Notes under the pieces: generated by a model
Database searches by the model: none
What the model was told of the DNA's origin: nothing
What the model saw: only the letters and a program-made list of their open reading frames with translations
Translations under genes and position numbers: made by a program
Shown here: positions 55,557 through 64,000 of the stretch, piece after piece
How positions within the stretch are numbered: position 1 is the first letter of the stretch
How the letters are laid out: the number at the start of each line of letters is the position of its first letter
Assembly: GCF_007097265.1 (NCBI RefSeq)
Contig: NZ_VJZP01000007.1
Span: 1 to 64,000, forward strand
Reading direction: 5' to 3'
Length of the DNA stretch: 64,000 nucleotides
Source of the DNA: Flavobacterium gawalongense
GTDB lineage: Bacteria; Bacteroidota; Bacteroidia; Flavobacteriales; Flavobacteriaceae

Positions 55557-56024
55557 TTATATTTCTGTGTTTGCAAGTTCTTTGTCATCATAATACTTCA
55601 CATTGTATTTCCCACCTACGACAAGTGCTCCGGCTATAAGAACTAGATTTTTAATAATGTATTGCCCCGCCATTGTAGGACAATAGGGAAAAGCATCAAA
55701 ACAAATTCTAGGTAAGATGAATAGAGGGAAAAAAGTAACTGCCATATGTAGCAACAGTAAAATAATTGTAAAAGGAATAAAACGTTTTATAAGTAATCCT
55801 AGTCCTATAATTACTTCAGCTAAACCAAGAATAGGGATGAATATTTCAGGGCGGAACCAATAAACCGTCTTTTCAACGAGTTCTTCTGCAGGACTCATTC
55901 CTATAACTTTTAAAGTTCCAAACCAAATAAAAACAATGGCAATAGCGATTCGCATAATGTCTATGCTATGCTTTTCCATTTGTTTACTAAAATGAAAATA
56001 AAAAGAATGGAAAACTTGGTTCAT
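55557..56024 (-). CDS. DoxX/DUF417-like membrane protein
   Basis: 155 residues with four membrane helices and the pattern RIAIAIVFIWFGTLKVIGMSPAEELVEKTVYW, then a second helix ILGLAEVIIGLGLLIK. This resembles the YkgB/DUF417 branch of DoxX-like proteins. An in-frame ATG at codon 16 (MEKHSIDIMRIAI) could be the true start. Role unknown. Confidence 0.75.
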   Translation of the reverse strand: MNQVFHSFYFHFSKQMEKHSIDIMRIAIAIVFIWFGTLKVIGMSPAEELVEKTVYWFRPEIFIPILGLAEVIIGLGLLIKRFIPFTIILLLLHMAVTFFPLFILPRICFDAFPYCPTMAGQYIIKNLVLIAGALVVGGKYNVKYYDDKELANTEI

Positions 56025-56217
56025 GCGAAAGGTTTATTATAATTATCTAATTCAATCAGTTTTCAGAAAGCAAATTTATCAATTTAAACGGATATCGAAT
56101 TTGCAATTTATGTTCGTAAAGAAAGGAAAAAAAAACAGAACAGAAATTGTAATTTTCTTATTTGTTGTGATTTTTTTGGAGTAATGCAATGAAGAATTGA
56201 AAAGCATAAATTTATTT

Positions 56218-57489
56218 CTAATTATCAGTTACTTGCAGGTAAATTAAAGTGAGAGCTGCAGTTGTCATAATAAGAAATGCCGTAATCCCAAGAATATTTG
56301 CGGTTCTCCCGTTTGTATATTCTCCCATCACATTTTTGTTGTTTGAAATATGAAGAATAATAGCAATTAATACAGGTGCGGTCAAGCCATAAAGAATTGC
56401 AGTATATAGCAGTGCTTTTATTGGTGAAATACCAATATAATTTAAGGATAAACCTAATATCAGTGAAATCGCAATAACAATATAAAATGCTTTTGCTTCA
56501 TGAAATTTTTTGTCTAGCCCCTGTTCCCAACCAAAAGTTTCGGTGATAATATAAGAAAGGGAGCCGCTTAAAACGGGAATAGCCAAAAGGCCTGTACCAA
56601 TAACCCCAATTGCAAAAAGAAGGTATGCGGAATTACCTGCTAATGGTTTTAATGCCATTGCTGCTTGCTCCACAGTTTCAATTTGATGAATTCCACTTTT
56701 AAATAAAACGGTTCCGGTGGTAAGAATAATAAAAAACATGACCAAACCAGAAAAGGACATCCCAAAATCGACATCTTCTTTCATCTCATTAATTATTTTT
56801 TTATTTACCATTAAATGCTTTTTCTTGTGTTTCATTTCTTCCACTTCCATAGATGCTTGCCAAAAGAACAAATAAGGTGAAATGGTCGTCCCAAGGATAC
56901 CAACAAGAATGCCGATGTACTCTTTATTGAATTGTATGGTAGGAATAAATGTTGCCTTGAGTATTTCAGTTAAATCCTGTTCATATAAGAAGGGAACTAT
57001 TAGATACACCAAAAGAACTACGCAGAGGTATTTAAGAGTTGAAGCAATTTTTTGATAAGGTAAATACACAATTAATACGAGCAGAATTATTGTGAAAACA
57101 ACACTGAAAAAAGTGGCTTCGATAGCTGGGAATAATAGATTGCCTACTGCACCCATTCCTGCAATATCAGCACCAATGTTCATTATGATAGCGGGGAAAC
57201 TAAAGAGTAACATTAGATACAAAACAGGTCTTGGATAATTTTTTTTAAGTGTTCCTGTTAAACCTTGCGAAGTGACCAAACCAATTCTGGCACACATTTG
57301 TTGAATCGAAGCCATTAAAGGAAAAGCAATAAGTGCGGTCCATAATGTTGAAAGTCCAAATGCAGCACCTGCCTGAGAATAAGTAGCAATTCCGGAAGGA
57401 TCGTCGTCACTGGCGCCAGTTATTAAACCGGGTCCTAGGAGTTTCCAAAAACGCATAAACTTGGTTAATATTCTTTTCTTGGCAACCAT
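56218..57489 (-). CDS. Nramp-family divalent metal transporter with non-canonical metal site
   Basis: A 423-residue, 11-helix protein of the Nramp fold. The canonical DPGN motif in helix 1 is DPSGIATY (Asp-Pro kept at 30-31, Asn lost), and the helix 6 MPH motif is replaced by SPY in TTISPYLFFWQASME (near 200-215), so the metal-binding methionine is absent. It is therefore unlikely to be a standard Mn2+/Fe2+ MntH; a magnesium or broader-specificity relative is plausible. Confidence 0.88.
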   Translation of the reverse strand: MVAKKRILTKFMRFWKLLGPGLITGASDDDPSGIATYSQAGAAFGLSTLWTALIAFPLMASIQQMCARIGLVTSQGLTGTLKKNYPRPVLYLMLLFSFPAIIMNIGADIAGMGAVGNLLFPAIEATFFSVVFTIILLVLIVYLPYQKIASTLKYLCVVLLVYLIVPFLYEQDLTEILKATFIPTIQFNKEYIGILVGILGTTISPYLFFWQASMEVEEMKHKKKHLMVNKKIINEMKEDVDFGMSFSGLVMFFIILTTGTVLFKSGIHQIETVEQAAMALKPLAGNSAYLLFAIGVIGTGLLAIPVLSGSLSYIITETFGWEQGLDKKFHEAKAFYIVIAISLILGLSLNYIGISPIKALLYTAILYGLTAPVLIAIILHISNNKNVMGEYTNGRTANILGITAFLIMTTAALTLIYLQVTDN

Positions 57490-57750
57490 TTTTTAACTGC
57501 TTTTGAGTTAGTAACTGATAACACAATTGTGATTCGTAAAAGTACAACTATACCATTTATTTTCAATGAATTTTCATCCAATATTCATTTAATCAGTAGT
57601 TTAAATTAGTTTTTATTCGTAACTCTATTTATGTTGTTTTACGTTCTATCTTATTTTTGGTTAGGTATAAAATTTACGAAAAGCATTAAAATTCGGATTA
57701 TCAACAGATTACCAATATTTTGAATAAGAGTTGATTTGCTAAATTCTGGA

Positions 57751-60042
57751 TTAAAACGGATATCCAATAGCCAAATTAAAAACTAAATTTTCTTTTCTCC
57801 ATGAGCCATTTCCAAAACTTATTTTATCTATAACCCAACGTTCGCCATCTGGCAAATACGGTTTCCGAATAGGGAAGGCGAAGTCCGTTCTAAGAATAAG
57901 AAAAGAGAAATCAAAACGGAGTCCGGCTCCCGTTCCAACAGCTATTTCATTCAGAAATTTTTTAGAAAATTGAGCTCCCGGTTTTTCGGGATTATCTTTC
58001 AATAGCCATATATTTCCTGCATCTACAAATAACGCACCTTTTACAAAGTCGTAAATTTTGGCTCGGTATTCCGTGTTAAATTCCAGTTTTAAATCGCCTG
58101 ATTGATCTGCCAAAAAAGAACTGGTAGTAGCAGAACCATCAAAACTTCCAGGACCTATGGAACGTGCACGGAACGCTCTTAAACTATTGGTTCCACCAAT
58201 GAAGAACTGTTTTATAAATGGCATTTCACGCGAATTTCCGTAAGCAAATCCGGCTCCAACAATAATTCTACTGGCCAGTTGTGAGTCCGGTCCTAATTTT
58301 AAATAATGTCTAAAATCGTTTTCTATTTTAACAAATTGGCTAAACGGAACATCAAATAGTTTAATAGTATCGCCTTTTTGAATATTCGCTCCTGTAACTA
58401 ATCCGGCAATGTTTCCTGCCAGATCTATAGTACCTTTGTAGTAAAATGTATTTTTCTTTCTTCTTTGTAATGTATTGGTGTAGGTATAGGAATACGATGG
58501 TCCAAAGATTAATTGTTTTTCGATTACTTTCCCCAAAGAAGCATTAGCTAAAATTTGTTCTTGGTATAAAGGAGTTACATTTTGCGGACTGGCATACGTA
58601 ATCTCTGTAACATTCAATACGTGTTCTTTTCGCTCATTTTCTTTCCATAAATAACCAAAGGAGCCTTTGAATGTTTGTAACGAATATAATTTGGTTCTGT
58701 TTTGGAATTCATATCCTAATGTAGCTTTTGTTTTTGGCACAAAACCACTTGAAGGGTTTAGTTTAAAAGGAGATACAAATCTTGGCCAGACTAAATTAGC
58801 TTCAGTACCAACGCGATACACATTAAAGCCATTATTTTGTCCGGAAACCTGTACTTCAACGCCGCCAAATGCAGAAATGGTAAGTAATTCCGCACCTCTA
58901 AAAGTATTGCGATTACTCCAGTTTAAATTCAGTTCAGTTCCGGTATAATTAGCAGAATTGGTTTTCGCCAGCACTTCCATCCGAATTGATTTTTTGGGTA
59001 ATGGAGTGAGATAATAATAGGCATCCAGATAATTTCCGATCGTATCAGAAACTCTGAACTGATTTTTCACGAATTTGAAAGTACCCAAATTGACTAATCG
59101 GTTCAAAGATAAATTATGATTGGTACGATTGTATAAATCTTCTTTTTTGAAATACAGCACCCGATCAAAAATTCGTGGTTTGAATAAATTTTCAGGATCT
59201 ATAATGGTAAAATCATTGTATTTTTTAATCGAATTAAAATCGGTTTTTAAACTATCAGAACCAATGGAGTAGTTGGGATAAACAATTATTTTATTGATTT
59301 TGAATGGTGTTTCGGCTAGTTTAGGAGTTTCTTCTTTTACTTTTACGATGAGATCCACCTGATGATCCGCAACGGTACTATCCACTTGTACTTTGAGATA
59401 ATCGGGATTAAAGTAAAAAAAACCTTTTTCTTTTAGTCTGGCGTCAATTCGAATTCTTTCCAATTTTATGGCATCAAGGCTGTATCCCTGATCTTTTTTT
59501 AATAGACTTCTGCGTCTGGTATTGCGAACAGCACTTGAAATTAAAGAGGAATCTGTTGGGAATTTTACTTCTCTAATTTTATATTGTTTATCTGGTTTTA
59601 CACTATATTCCGCGGTTGCTTTTTTACCTTTTCTGGTTGAATCTGCAGTAGTTTCCGCGTTGAAATAACCACTGTTTTCAGAAAAATTCTGTACAACACT
59701 TTTACTGTATTCTAAATCGACCTGACTGTATAAAACGGGTGGTTCTCCCACTTTGGTTTTCAGCCAATGGCGCCATCCTTTTTCTTTTTTGGGTGTTCCC
59801 GCTAAATTGTAGATGTATAATTTTGGTCGTAATCCTAAAAATGAGGAGTTGGGTTTTGGTCTAAGAATATCTTTTAATGCCGTTTTTAATGCTTTTTCCT
59901 CTTTCTTCGAAGTTTCATTTCCTTCCACTTTTACTTTTGCACCAATATAAAGAAGATCTCCTTCGGGTAAATATTTTGTATTGCTGCACGATGTGGCAAA
60001 CAATGTTAAAAAAAGAAAATATAGTAAATGGGTCTTATTCAT
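57751..60042 (-). CDS. tamL: TamL, lipoprotein BamA/TamA-family outer-membrane assembly factor
   Basis: 763 residues with a lipoprotein signal (LFATSCSN, Cys19), POTRA-like repeats (about 40-330) and a C-terminal 16-strand barrel of the Omp85 type (GGTNSLRAFRARSIGPG as the lid-lock-like loop, ending FNLAIGYPF with terminal Phe). Bacteroidota commonly have this lipidated TamA variant, called TamL. It overlaps tamB by 8 bp, so the pair forms the translocation and assembly module. Confidence 0.9.
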   Translation of the reverse strand: MNKTHLLYFLFLTLFATSCSNTKYLPEGDLLYIGAKVKVEGNETSKKEEKALKTALKDILRPKPNSSFLGLRPKLYIYNLAGTPKKEKGWRHWLKTKVGEPPVLYSQVDLEYSKSVVQNFSENSGYFNAETTADSTRKGKKATAEYSVKPDKQYKIREVKFPTDSSLISSAVRNTRRRSLLKKDQGYSLDAIKLERIRIDARLKEKGFFYFNPDYLKVQVDSTVADHQVDLIVKVKEETPKLAETPFKINKIIVYPNYSIGSDSLKTDFNSIKKYNDFTIIDPENLFKPRIFDRVLYFKKEDLYNRTNHNLSLNRLVNLGTFKFVKNQFRVSDTIGNYLDAYYYLTPLPKKSIRMEVLAKTNSANYTGTELNLNWSNRNTFRGAELLTISAFGGVEVQVSGQNNGFNVYRVGTEANLVWPRFVSPFKLNPSSGFVPKTKATLGYEFQNRTKLYSLQTFKGSFGYLWKENERKEHVLNVTEITYASPQNVTPLYQEQILANASLGKVIEKQLIFGPSYSYTYTNTLQRRKKNTFYYKGTIDLAGNIAGLVTGANIQKGDTIKLFDVPFSQFVKIENDFRHYLKLGPDSQLASRIIVGAGFAYGNSREMPFIKQFFIGGTNSLRAFRARSIGPGSFDGSATTSSFLADQSGDLKLEFNTEYRAKIYDFVKGALFVDAGNIWLLKDNPEKPGAQFSKKFLNEIAVGTGAGLRFDFSFLILRTDFAFPIRKPYLPDGERWVIDKISFGNGSWRKENLVFNLAIGYPF

Positions 60043-63000
60043 CAGATTTCTTTTTTGATTTCTTTTTTAATTTTTTAGCTGCTTTTTGCGCTTCACTTTT
60101 ACGGAATAATTCCATGAATTTATTGTAATCCAAAGTGATTATGAAAGCAATTCCGGTCTCCACAACTTCACCTTGAAGTGCCACTTGATATTTGTTAAGT
60201 CGATACGCTCGCATTTTATACCTTCCGTCTTTTGAAAGCTGGTAATCAATAGAAACATCACCGGCAATATTGTTTGCATTTTGATTGACTTGTTGCGGTC
60301 CTTCAATCCCAAAACTACTTCCAACAGTAACTTTCAATCGGTCGTTCAGCAATTTTTTGGAAATACCTACATTCAAATCGGTTCTGTTTTCTCGCTGCCC
60401 AGTTGTATAATCGTCAGAAGTATTTAAATCAAAATTAAGTTCTACACCGCTGATTAAATCTCCTGCCAGATTATTAAGTTGTTGGGATAGAATTTTACTG
60501 GCACTTTCCCTGGCTATTGATGAAACGTTTGTTCCACCGGTTTCGCTGGCAAACGGATTCTCTCCAATAAAACGATTCAGCAGGAGTAAGGCAAAAACTT
60601 GTTTGTTTAATTCATCCGGTTGCTGACGCAATTGGGTCAATTTAGCTTGCGTAGTAGTAATGATTTCAGCCGAAACGCTATTGTTCCCTTCCGGTAAAAT
60701 GATATCAAAAGAAATGGTAGGTTTCATTAATTCACCAATCATTTTTAATTCGGTTTCAAAAGGAAGTTTTTGTTTGTAGGTATTTCTCACTTCGGCAGTA
60801 ACATCTCCTAATTGGTCGTTCACTAAATCAATTGGTGCGGCTTCCGTTTTATAGATTGCTGTAATATTAATATCGGCCGTTGTGGGTTCTCCGGCCCATA
60901 GAATATAACTTCCTTTTTTGATGTCGAATTTTCTTTTAATAGCATTAAAATTCATTTCATAACTTCCTTCGGATAACTCATATCTACCGGTCAGCGTAGT
61001 TTTTCCGGACGGATCAATTCCACCGTTCAATTGTGCTTCTCCTTTTAATTTTAGGAAATCTCCGTTGGCTTTGTCAATGACCAAGGATAATTCAGCCTCT
61101 TTATCTATTTCAATATTTACTGAGGCATTGATTCCTTTTATATCCATTTCACTGTTCAATTCATCAAGAACCATGGTCTCCTCTACTTGCGGATGGTCTT
61201 GGTCAATGAATTCTACAATTCCTTCTCTATCGGCAATTGACGGATCCGATTGTGGTAAAACAATAGTGAATTTAGTGTCTTTATTGATTTTGATATTTCC
61301 TTCTACAACGGGATTGTCAAAATTGCCTGTTATTTTTAAATGATTGTCTAAGTATAATTCACCATAATACAAATCATTGTCTTTGGCTTTAGAATTAATA
61401 GCTTTAAAATTATCAGCATCTAAGGCTAAATCAAAACCAAAATTCCTGAAGTTCTCACTATTAATTTTTCCATTGATGGCTAAATCATTGTCTTTCTCAT
61501 CTTTGATAATAAAATTATCGAAAATTATAGCATCGCTGGTAAATACGATTTTATCATTGATAGATTTGAATTTCGAATTGAGTTGAGTAGCTTTGAAACC
61601 AATTTCATTGAATTGCAATTCCCCAATCACTTTAGGTTGTTTTGTATTTCCTGTTATTTTGAAATTTCCAGTCAAAAAGCCTGTACTTTCTTTTATATTA
61701 TCCAATGTAAAACCCTGAATACTTTTCAAATTCAGTTTTTCAATAGCCAGATTCATATCAAAACTGCTGTCAGTTGTTTTATAATTTCCGTCTAAATTAA
61801 CTTGATTTCCCTGACCTGTAATTGCAATTACAGCATCATATCTATTTGCAATTGCATTATTTACTTTTATACTAATAGTACCGACAGTATCTTTTTTGAA
61901 AGTAAAATTTTCAATATTCAAATCCGAAGTGAAAAGTGGCTTTGTATTTATATTTTTCACCAATGCGTTTCCATTGATTTTACCACTCATCTGTAAATCC
62001 TTTTTTTCAACCATGCTAGTGATGGTTTTGATGTCAAAATCCTTGAAATCAATTGCGATAGGTGCATTCGTATTATTAGATTGGGATTGGATTCGGATGT
62101 TACTTCCGTCTTTACTTAATTCGAAATTATCAGCGTAAATTCCTTTTTTGCCAAAACGAATTAAATTGTCTTGGGATATTTTCCAAGATTCATAGTTGAG
62201 TAACAGATTGTCCGGACTAAGGTTTATTTCGTTGTATCCGTTATTCGCTTGTAGTGTACCGGTAATCAAGTACCTTTCTACGTCTTTTACATCTTTTAAT
62301 TGCAATGTATAATCCAGAATATTTTTTTCGCCTTTCCCGGAAATATTGGTGTAAGGCAACTGAATTTGTTTGTTTTGGATATCATCTATAATTAAAGTGT
62401 AAACAAGTGCTTTATCTTGAGTATCCACTTTTAGAGTCGCATTTGTAATGGTATTTTCTCCATAAATTAATTTTGGAATGGTACCGTTCAGAACAATAGA
62501 GTCGTTTACGGAATTGTATCTTCCATCTATAGTAATAGGTTCAAGACTTTTCAATTCAGGAATAAGTTTTAATAGAATTGGACTGTCTTTTACACTAATT
62601 TTAAATGCAAATTGTTGTTTTTCAACAGCTATTTTTCTTGAATTCGGGTTGCTGTCATAATATTGAGCAATAGAATTTTTTAAAGCAGTCGCTATTTTTG
62701 ACAACTTGTATTTTCCATTTACTTCCCCATCTAAAAATGGGGATTTCAATAGTAATGTATTCTTTTCAGAAGTGGATGTTGCGACTACGGTAATAGAATC
62801 AATTACAAATTGTTCATTCGCATTGGCTATCGTTATGCTGTGCGCATTCACTGTTCCGTTGAGGTAATCTAAATTAGCCGATTGAATGTCAGCATCTACA
62901 ACACCTCTTATTTTCATTGGGCCTGCATGGAGATTCAGTTTTTCCAAATCGGCGATGTCAACATTCAGTTTTAATTTCCCTGTAGGATATTTGTCTCTGA

Positions 63001-64000
63001 AACTACCGCTGCTGACTAAATCAAAAGTCAGATTAGGATCTTTTGCGAAAGCAGTTGCATTGAAATTTCCGCTGTGAATATTCCCTTTTACGCTCAGATT
63101 TTGATACGTATATTTATTGTAATACGCTTTTAGAATAGTTCCGTTGAAAGAAGTCGTAGCAGTTTTTAGATTGGAACCACTTCCTTTTATGTTGGCTTTT
63201 AAAGTGACTTTTCCAATAGAATCGTTTTTGATAAATTTCCCTAATTCAAAATTAGTCAGCTCCATTTGGGCGTCATATTTATCCTGATTTTTTATGCTGC
63301 GGTCGTATGTGCCTTTGATTTTTGCATTTCCAAAACTACTTACCAAATTCATATTGGTATTAAAATTAGCAATAGTCCCTTTGAAAGTCCCTTTGGCACT
63401 GAACTTGGAAGGCAACTGAATCGAATTTGGAATCGTTCCTGGAGGTAAAAATCCATTAAAATCTTTTGAACCGGATTGTAAGTCTTCAATATTCAAATCA
63501 AAATACGCTTTGTTCACATCAGGTAAACCGATAATTCTTCCGCTGGCAGCCACTTTTGTAGCTCCAATACCGCTAATTTCTATATCTGGGAATTCAAAAT
63601 TCTTTAATTTTCCTCTAATGTCTCCATTCACAAGCAGTATCGCATTGGGATGGCTCATAAAAGGATTCGTGTTTATCAAAGTAGGAGCAAAAAGCAAAAT
63701 ATCCTTAATACCCAATTTACTTTTCTTCAAATAAGCAGTAAGCCCTAATTCTCCTGGATTTTTAGCCAGTGATTGAATGGATGGATATCCAATTCTGATT
63801 TCATCTCTCAACTCCGTTTGAGGGGTTTTTAAATATAATTTTTTAAGAAACGCATTTTTTTTACCGTAGAAAAATTCAGCGTTAAACGATTGAATGTTTA
63901 AGCCGCTTTTGTCTTTAAGTGTTAACGAATTTGCTTCTCCGGAAATATTTTCGGGATTGTAATTTAGGAAATCCACTTGTAGGTTTAAATTGGTAATACT
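60035..64000 (-). CDS. tamB: TamB, translocation and assembly module protein (5' end beyond the window)
   Basis: At least 1321 residues are open to the right edge; the frame continues through 63976 with no start, so the true N-terminus and membrane anchor lie outside. It consists of repeated beta-strand blocks of the AsmA/TamB type, with the C-terminal DUF490 domain (LKGEAQLNGGIDPSGKTTLTGRYEL and LLLNRFIGENPF). The tail is lysine-rich (AKKLKKKSKKKSDE). TamB bridges inner membrane and TamL for outer-membrane assembly or lipid movement. Overlap with tamL indicates coupled translation. Confidence 0.93.
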   Translation of the reverse strand, partial: SITNLNLQVDFLNYNPENISGEANSLTLKDKSGLNIQSFNAEFFYGKKNAFLKKLYLKTPQTELRDEIRIGYPSIQSLAKNPGELGLTAYLKKSKLGIKDILLFAPTLINTNPFMSHPNAILLVNGDIRGKLKNFEFPDIEISGIGATKVAASGRIIGLPDVNKAYFDLNIEDLQSGSKDFNGFLPPGTIPNSIQLPSKFSAKGTFKGTIANFNTNMNLVSSFGNAKIKGTYDRSIKNQDKYDAQMELTNFELGKFIKNDSIGKVTLKANIKGSGSNLKTATTSFNGTILKAYYNKYTYQNLSVKGNIHSGNFNATAFAKDPNLTFDLVSSGSFRDKYPTGKLKLNVDIADLEKLNLHAGPMKIRGVVDADIQSANLDYLNGTVNAHSITIANANEQFVIDSITVVATSTSEKNTLLLKSPFLDGEVNGKYKLSKIATALKNSIAQYYDSNPNSRKIAVEKQQFAFKISVKDSPILLKLIPELKSLEPITIDGRYNSVNDSIVLNGTIPKLIYGENTITNATLKVDTQDKALVYTLIIDDIQNKQIQLPYTNISGKGEKNILDYTLQLKDVKDVERYLITGTLQANNGYNEINLSPDNLLLNYESWKISQDNLIRFGKKGIYADNFELSKDGSNIRIQSQSNNTNAPIAIDFKDFDIKTITSMVEKKDLQMSGKINGNALVKNINTKPLFTSDLNIENFTFKKDTVGTISIKVNNAIANRYDAVIAITGQGNQVNLDGNYKTTDSSFDMNLAIEKLNLKSIQGFTLDNIKESTGFLTGNFKITGNTKQPKVIGELQFNEIGFKATQLNSKFKSINDKIVFTSDAIIFDNFIIKDEKDNDLAINGKINSENFRNFGFDLALDADNFKAINSKAKDNDLYYGELYLDNHLKITGNFDNPVVEGNIKINKDTKFTIVLPQSDPSIADREGIVEFIDQDHPQVEETMVLDELNSEMDIKGINASVNIEIDKEAELSLVIDKANGDFLKLKGEAQLNGGIDPSGKTTLTGRYELSEGSYEMNFNAIKRKFDIKKGSYILWAGEPTTADINITAIYKTEAAPIDLVNDQLGDVTAEVRNTYKQKLPFETELKMIGELMKPTISFDIILPEGNNSVSAEIITTTQAKLTQLRQQPDELNKQVFALLLLNRFIGENPFASETGGTNVSSIARESASKILSQQLNNLAGDLISGVELNFDLNTSDDYTTGQRENRTDLNVGISKKLLNDRLKVTVGSSFGIEGPQQVNQNANNIAGDVSIDYQLSKDGRYKMRAYRLNKYQVALQGEVVETGIAFIITLDYNKFMELFRKSEAQKAAKKLKKKSKKKSDE

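Overview
The window looks like a chromosomal segment of a Flavobacterium-type bacterium (phylum Bacteroidota). Supporting signs are low GC, Bacteroidota-style -7 boxes (TAnnTTTG) ahead of several genes, a type IX secretion (T9SS) C-terminal sorting domain on a 1386-residue surface protein, a lipoprotein TamA relative (TamL) next to TamB, a Bacteroidota-type DHBP synthase with a degenerate GTP cyclohydrolase tail, and an RteC/tyrosine-recombinase pair typical of Bacteroidota conjugative elements. The species cannot be fixed from the sequence alone.

Layout. 1-2.35 kb: right edge of a probable integrated element (shortened RteC protein and an integrase) abutting the 3' end of tRNA-Ser(UGA). 2.6-9.3 kb: a long leftward housekeeping run (tpx, dgkA, ftsK, lolA, lptF/G-like, ribB). 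9.4-10.9 kb: a peroxiredoxin, thioredoxin and small-protein operon. 11-15.5 kb: a leftward peptidoglycan-recycling set (GHL10 hydrolase, AmpG-like permease, NagZ-like GH3). 15.8-25.1 kb: an FAD/Fe-S D-2-hydroxyacid dehydrogenase, an amino-acid permease, a PLP sulfur-amino-acid lyase divergent from an Lrp regulator, a broken toxin-antitoxin pair, and lpdA. 25.2-29.6 kb: DoxX, VOC and TPR-lipoprotein genes, and pabB. 30.2-34.7 kb: an AAA_14/DUF4143 ATPase, tilS and dsbD. 35.3-39.5 kb: the T9SS surface protein. 40.8-45.5 kb: amt, a PH-domain protein, comM and a membrane protein. 45.5-52.7 kb: nitroreductase/ALDH, an RluA-type synthase, panB, a GH3 beta-glucosidase and a divergent Nudix-type regulator. 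53-57.5 kb: a small membrane protein, sdaA, a heavy-metal-binding protein, a DoxX-like protein and an Nramp-like transporter. 57.7-64 kb: tamL and tamB, with tamB running off the right edge.

The least ordinary material is intergenic. Two zones (29.57-30.18 kb and 39.6-40.67 kb), with a third related copy at 42.49-42.65 kb, carry nested small repeats with no coding capacity. A core of about 250 bp occurs three times (one inverted, two direct). Between copies the stems of its hairpins change by compensatory substitution, while two hairpin loops stay complementary to each other (GCGATAG with CTATCGC), as in a kissing-loop RNA. One core copy lies in an element with terminal inverted repeats that has inserted into another hairpin repeat, and an uninterrupted copy of that host repeat is present 13 kb away. 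Next to these, five tandem 22-bp repeats run up to the -7 box of the AAA_14/DUF4143 gene. These repeats are the best candidates in the window for something not yet described.
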